Part shown: in pieces, positions 58,983 to 64,000 of the stretch
How positions within the stretch are numbered: position 1 is the stretch's first letter
Layout of the letters: each line of letters opens with the position of its first letter
Assembly: GCA_025059945.1 (NCBI GenBank)
Contig: JANXDC010000001.1
Coordinates: forward strand, 127,677-191,676
DNA: 64,000 nucleotides
DNA from: Bacteroidota bacterium
GTDB lineage: Bacteria; Bacteroidota; Rhodothermia; JANXDC01
Direction of reading: 5' to 3'
The notes under the pieces: model-generated
What the model was told of the DNA's origin: nothing
Database searches by the model: none
The model's input: only the letters and a program-made list of their open reading frames with translations
Program-made: the position numbers and the translations under genes

Positions 58983-60650
58983 ATGCGCCGTCTTTTCGTT
59001 CCGCTATGGCTACTGCTTGCACCTTCGATGCTCTGGGCCCAGGCCCAGTCCAGCGCACCTCAGGCGGCCGAAAGGGTCGATCTGGCCGTTATCGAGAAAA
59101 TCAAAGACGAAGGTCTAAACCGATCGCAGCTGATGCGGATCGCCAGTTACCTGACCGATGTGATCGGCCCGCGTCTTACGGGCTCTCCGCAGATGCGGCT
59201 GGCCAACGAGTGGACGCGCGATCAGCTGGCCCAGTGGGGCCTAGAGGCGCGCCTGGAGCCTTGGGGGGAGTTCGGCCGGGGATGGTCTATGGAGCGCTTT
59301 TCGGCCCATGTGATCAGCCCGCAGTATTTTCCGCTGATCGCCTATCCGCGGGCCTGGACGCCCGGCTTTCGGCGCAATCCCGTTGTGGGGGAGGTCGTGT
59401 ACTTGGACGCCAACACGGAGGAGGAGCTAGCCCGCTACAAGGGGCAGCTCAAGGGGAAATTCGTACTCATCCGGCCTCCTTTCGAGGTGCGGGCCTGGTT
59501 TGACCCACCCGGTCGTCGTTTTACGGACACGGAGCTCCTGGAGATGGCCAACGGCGTCCGCCGTCAGCCGGCCGCCCAGATGGCCAACCTCAGCCCGGAG
59601 CAGCGCCGCGCCCTGGAGGCGGCCATGGAGGGTCGGGAGCTCACGCCCGAACAGCGCCGCATCGTGGAGCAGCTTCGAGCGGGGGGCGGGGCGTTTCTGC
59701 GTCGGAAGATCGAGTTCGCTCAGGCCGAGGGCGCGCTCGCCGTTCTGGATCACGGCACCAAAGGCGACGGGGGCACGGTATTCGTGCAGGGCGGCGGCTC
59801 GCGTAACCCGAGCGATCCGGAGACGATCCCGCAGATCGTACTCGCCATCGAGCATTACGGCCGCATCTATCGGATGCTGCAGCAGGGCGTGCCCGTGAAG
59901 ATCGAAATGGAATATCGGGCTCGGTTCCACACGGAGGACCTCACGGCCTACAACACGATCGCGGAGATTCCGGGCACAGACCCCGCCCTGAAAGACGAGG
60001 TAGTCATGTTGGGGGCGCACCTGGATTCCTGGCACACCGGAACGGGGGCCACGGACAACGCCTCCGGCTCGGCCGTCATGATGGAGGTGATGCGCATTCT
60101 GAAGGCGATCGGGGTGCAGCCCCGGCGCACGATCCGGTTGGCCCTATGGACGGGCGAAGAGCAGGGTCTGTTGGGCTCGCGCGCTTACGTGTCCCGGCAT
60201 TTCGCCCGGCGCACCGAAGATGGCCGGCTCGAAGTGACCCCGGCCTATGAAAAATTCTCCGTCTACTTCAACCTGGACAACGGCACCGGGCGCATCCGAG
60301 GCGTCTACCTACAGGGCAACGAGGCCGCAGCGCCGATCTTTCGCGAATGGCTGCGGCCTTTCCACGACATGGGCGCGGCCACGCTGACCCTTAACTCAAC
60401 CGGCGGCACAGACCACTTGGCCTTCGACGCCGTGGGGCTACCGGGCTTTCAGTTTATCCAGGACCCGATCGAGTACAGCCCGCGCACGCACCATTCGAAC
60501 ATGGACACCTTCGAGCGGCTCCAGGCCGAGGACCTAAAGCAGGCGGCCGTGATCATCGCCAGCTTCGTCTACCATGCGGCGATGCGGGATGAAAAAATCC
60601 CCCGCAAGCCCTTTGGGTTGCCCCTGGTGCGCACGGCCTCCAACGACTAG
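58983..60650 (+). CDS. Secreted M28-family carboxypeptidase Q-like peptidase
   Basis: A 555-residue exported metallopeptidase. Signal peptide [20 protein letters not shown]; an N-terminal [17 protein letters not shown] segment conserved in the family; a PA-like insert (about 130-300) containing a Gln/Glu-rich stretch; then the M28 core: [20 protein letters not shown] (His, Asp), [14 protein letters not shown] (catalytic Glu-Glu), [10 protein letters not shown] (Asp) and the final His in [13 protein letters not shown]. Similar to plasma glutamate carboxypeptidase. AAGGAG seven bases before the ATG; TATCTTGT at 58943-58950 is a possible -7 element without a clear -33. Convergent with the first rhomboid gene, sharing CTAG. 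Confidence 0.9.
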   Translation: MRRLFVPLWLLLAPSMLWAQAQSSAPQAAERVDLAVIEKIKDEGLNRSQLMRIASYLTDVIGPRLTGSPQMRLANEWTRDQLAQWGLEARLEPWGEFGRGWSMERFSAHVISPQYFPLIAYPRAWTPGFRRNPVVGEVVYLDANTEEELARYKGQLKGKFVLIRPPFEVRAWFDPPGRRFTDTELLEMANGVRRQPAAQMANLSPEQRRALEAAMEGRELTPEQRRIVEQLRAGGGAFLRRKIEFAQAEGALAVLDHGTKGDGGTVFVQGGGSRNPSDPETIPQIVLAIEHYGRIYRMLQQGVPVKIEMEYRARFHTEDLTAYNTIAEIPGTDPALKDEVVMLGAHLDSWHTGTGATDNASGSAVMMEVMRILKAIGVQPRRTIRLALWTGEEQGLLGSRAYVSRHFARRTEDGRLEVTPAYEKFSVYFNLDNGTGRIRGVYLQGNEAAAPIFREWLRPFHDMGAATLTLNSTGGTDHLAFDAVGLPGFQFIQDPIEYSPRTHHSNMDTFERLQAEDLKQAAVIIASFVYHAAMRDEKIPRKPFGLPLVRTASND

Positions 60651-61534
60651 CGGCGCCGGCTGGCTTCAAATAGGATGCGCTTTTCCTCTTCCGTGAGCGC
60701 CTCGTAGCCGCGCTCGCTGATCTTATCCAGGATCCGATCGATCGTGGCCTGGTCGATGGGATCCCGCTGGCCGGAACGGGACCGGACGATCCGGGCGTCC
60801 TCGATTTGGGTTCGAAACCGCTGGGCCTGTTCCCGCTGCCGACGGCGCTGCTGACGACGGTACAGCCAAGAGCGGATGCCGCGATCGAGCGCGCCCAGAC
60901 GCCCCTCCAGGCGCAGAAGCAACCATCCGGTGAGCGCCCCGCCCAGGTGCGCGGCCCGCGCCACCCCGTCCATGGCCCCGGCGCTGAGCAGCAGCACGTC
61001 GAGCGCGATAAGACCGGCCACGAAAAACCGGGCCGGAATCGGGGGCAGAAACAACAGCATGATCGGCGCATCCGGATGATAACGGGCGAAGGCCACCATG
61101 ACCCCGTAGACGGCCCCGGAGGCTCCGATCATGAGGCTCTGGCTCATCTGCCGGCCTAGAAGAAGGCTTGCCTGTTCCAGCAGCAGGTACAGCAAGGCCC
61201 CGCCTAGGCCGCAGAGCACGTAGTAGAGGCCGAACCAACTGGCTCCGCGCAGTTGCTCCAGCTCTCGGCCAAACCACCAAAGCCAGAGCAGGTTGAACAA
61301 CACATGCCAAAAGCCCCCGTGTACGAGCATGTACGTAACCCAGCGCCAGGGCTGCGATGCGGCCACCCCGGGATCGGGCGAGAAGCCCAAAGCGCGCACC
61401 AGCAGCCCGTGAAGCCCCAGAAGCTGCAGCAGAAACGTGAGCGCGGTCAGCACCAGGATCGCACGCAATGCGGCGGGCATCATGCGAAACCCACGACGCA
61501 CAGCCTGCCCAAAGCTTTCATGTCCGTACGGCAT
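60647..61534 (-). CDS. Rhomboid-family intramembrane serine protease with C-terminal extension
   Basis: Six-helix intramembrane protease, 295 residues. Catalytic Ser in [18 protein letters not shown], catalytic His in [16 protein letters not shown]; the first-loop W-R and [18 protein letters not shown] (L1 and TM2 motif) are complete. After the membrane core comes an Arg/Gln-rich linker ([16 protein letters not shown]) and a folded tail [20 protein letters not shown] common in Bacteroidota rhomboids. It follows the second rhomboid gene by three bases, so both are cotranscribed. Confidence 0.9.
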   Translation of the reverse strand: MPYGHESFGQAVRRGFRMMPAALRAILVLTALTFLLQLLGLHGLLVRALGFSPDPGVAASQPWRWVTYMLVHGGFWHVLFNLLWLWWFGRELEQLRGASWFGLYYVLCGLGGALLYLLLEQASLLLGRQMSQSLMIGASGAVYGVMVAFARYHPDAPIMLLFLPPIPARFFVAGLIALDVLLLSAGAMDGVARAAHLGGALTGWLLLRLEGRLGALDRGIRSWLYRRQQRRRQREQAQRFRTQIEDARIVRSRSGQRDPIDQATIDRILDKISERGYEALTEEEKRILFEASRRR

Positions 61535-61537
61535 AAC

Positions 61538-62203
61538 TCAGCTCACCGGCTTATCTTCGTACATCTGCTGCCAGGCTCGGTATCGGCGCCGGGCCTGATG
61601 CGTCCAGATGCGGATGAGCGCGTATCCCCACAGCATGCCCCCTAGGTGTGCAAACCGGGCCACATGATCCGACGGTCCAGCGGCCACCCCAGCCCACAGC
61701 TCCAACAGCCCGTAAAGGATCACGAAGTACTTGGCCTTAATCGGCAGCAGAAAGTAGAGATAGATGTACTGATTGGGGAATAGGAGCCCAAAGCCCAAAA
61801 GCAAGCCGAAGACGGCTCCGGAGGCTCCGATTACGGGCGCCGTCGGATCTCCCCAAAAGGTGGTCACGATAAGATGCGTCAGCATTGCGCCCGAGCCACA
61901 AAGGAAGTAATACAGCACGAAACGCCGGCTGCCCCAGAAGTTCTCCAGCGGCGCCCCGAACATCCAGAGCGCCAGCATGTTGAAAAACAGGTGCGCGATC
62001 CCGCCGTGTAGAAAAAGGCTCGTAACGAGCTGCCAGGGCAAAAAAAGCCCCGTAAGCGGATGCCAGAGGGCCCCGTAGCGCAGGAACACCCCCTCCAGCA
62101 CAGGCAGGGTCTGCGCCATGAAGACCAGCCCGTTTAGAATGAGCAGGTGCTTAACGGCCTCCGGTAGAAGCCGGAATCCGGGGGGCTGATACGCTTCGTA
62201 CAT
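61538..62203 (-). CDS. Rhomboid-family intramembrane serine protease
   Basis: A second rhomboid, 221 residues, six helices. Catalytic Ser in PVIGASGAVFGLLLGFGLLF, His in VARFAHLGGMLWGYALI; HGGIAHLFFNMLALWMFGAP is the TM2 motif. It is related to, but clearly different from, the gene downstream (no C-terminal tail). Start ATG 62203 follows the promoter; an in-frame ATG at 62245 would lie upstream of it. First gene of the rhomboid pair. Confidence 0.9.
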   Translation of the reverse strand: MYEAYQPPGFRLLPEAVKHLLILNGLVFMAQTLPVLEGVFLRYGALWHPLTGLFLPWQLVTSLFLHGGIAHLFFNMLALWMFGAPLENFWGSRRFVLYYFLCGSGAMLTHLIVTTFWGDPTAPVIGASGAVFGLLLGFGLLFPNQYIYLYFLLPIKAKYFVILYGLLELWAGVAAGPSDHVARFAHLGGMLWGYALIRIWTHQARRRYRAWQQMYEDKPVS

Positions 62204-62221
62204 GCTCCAAGCTCCTCGGGC

Positions 62222-62252
62222 GCAAGATACGAGAGGATGCCGCAAATGCCAA
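62222..62252 (-). promoter_or_regulatory. Promoter of the rhomboid pair
   Basis: Minus strand TTGGCA (62252-62247), 17-base spacer, TATCTTGC (62229-62222); predicted start about 62218, 15 bases before the ATG. Confidence 0.6.
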
Positions 62253-62269
62253 GTTTCCGGCCTGTCAAG

Positions 62270-62301
62270 TTGACCGATCTACGGAAGGATCGCTCTTTTG
62301 G
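62270..62301 (+). promoter_or_regulatory. Predicted promoter of grpE-dnaJ
   Basis: TTGACC (62270-62275), 18-base spacer, TCTTTTGG (62294-62301), a weaker TAnnTTTG match. No CIRCE (TTAGCACTC inverted repeat) is present in the 175-base region upstream of grpE. Confidence 0.4.
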
Positions 62302-62420
62302 CTGTCGAATCGACGCGTTAAGGGCGAGCTGGACATGCTCTGGTCCGTTTTTTGAGGCCTCCCCGGCGCGGCTCTCCAAGAAACGCCGGAAACCAAGCCA
62401 ACAAGCGGGTACTTGAGAGT

Positions 62421-64000
<1,580 letters not shown>

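Noticed and set aside
62246-62420. HrcA/CIRCE heat-shock operator before grpE
   Set aside because: No TTAGCACTC-N9-GAGTGCTAA repeat or close variant was found.

Overview
The window is GC-rich, densely packed chromosomal DNA, almost entirely coding, from a bacterium of the Bacteroidota/Rhodothermota group. My best guess is a Rhodothermia-like, possibly thermophilic, aerobic heterotroph, but the genus cannot be read from the sequence. The lineage call rests on a PorD (DUF4835) gene, a secreted protein ending in a type IX secretion sorting tail, an outer-membrane barrel carrying a helix-hairpin-helix module, a DUF4834-like small gene, a fused E1 alpha/beta 2-oxoacid dehydrogenase, and at least a dozen promoters of the form TTGnnn - 16 to 18 bp - TAnnTTTG, the Bacteroidota -33/-7 type. 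No CRISPR array, insertion sequence, prophage or rRNA operon was seen.

Layout. 1-2.1 kb (minus): rluB-scpB-scpA, RNA modification plus the condensin loader. 2.15-2.3 kb: initiator tRNA with promoter and terminator. 2.4-6.1 kb (minus): porin and YceI, then fumarase. 6.1-12.4 kb: uvrC, a stand-alone CBM48 protein divergent from a GH13 enzyme, a PolX-like protein whose polymerase carboxylates are lost, and an SDR. 12.4-18.1 kb: rpsU, RidA, a membrane phosphoesterase and the tig-clpP-clpX protein-quality module. 18.1-22 kb: a tiny membrane peptide, uppP, a FemAB-like transferase, a Wzx-type flippase and a tiny lipoprotein, i.e. envelope polymer genes. 22.3-30.3 kb: a seven-haem TPR cytochrome, M20 peptidase, thioredoxin reductase, two outer-membrane barrel genes and porD.

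30.3-38.9 kb: LonB-like protease, small transaldolase, a metal-sensing ArsR with a visible operator ahead of a copper-type ATPase, and a large T9SS cargo with ASH, cohesin-like and dockerin-like modules. 39-46.2 kb: tatA, gatA, mlaEFD lipid transport, a membrane protein with a CN hydrolase, and alanine dehydrogenase. 46.2-49.3 kb (minus): folB-folK-dNK-DUF4834-like-M28. 49.4-57.6 kb: 2-oxoacid dehydrogenase E1 and E2 with a DUF1573/cytochrome gene between them, two small unknowns, asd and the bicarbonate pair sbtA-sbtB. 57.6-64 kb: MFS transporter, M28 peptidase, two rhomboids, grpE and the start of dnaJ.

Most genes form short operons with overlapping or few-base junctions, and five of six convergent gene pairs overlap at their stop codons. 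The observations I rate highest are the degenerate PolX palm, the helix-hairpin-helix/outer-membrane-barrel pair beside porD, the consistent promoter architecture with a predicted leaderless transporter mRNA, and the cytochrome-DUF1573 gene inside the E1-E2 operon. All functions are inferred from motifs and context; no database search was run.
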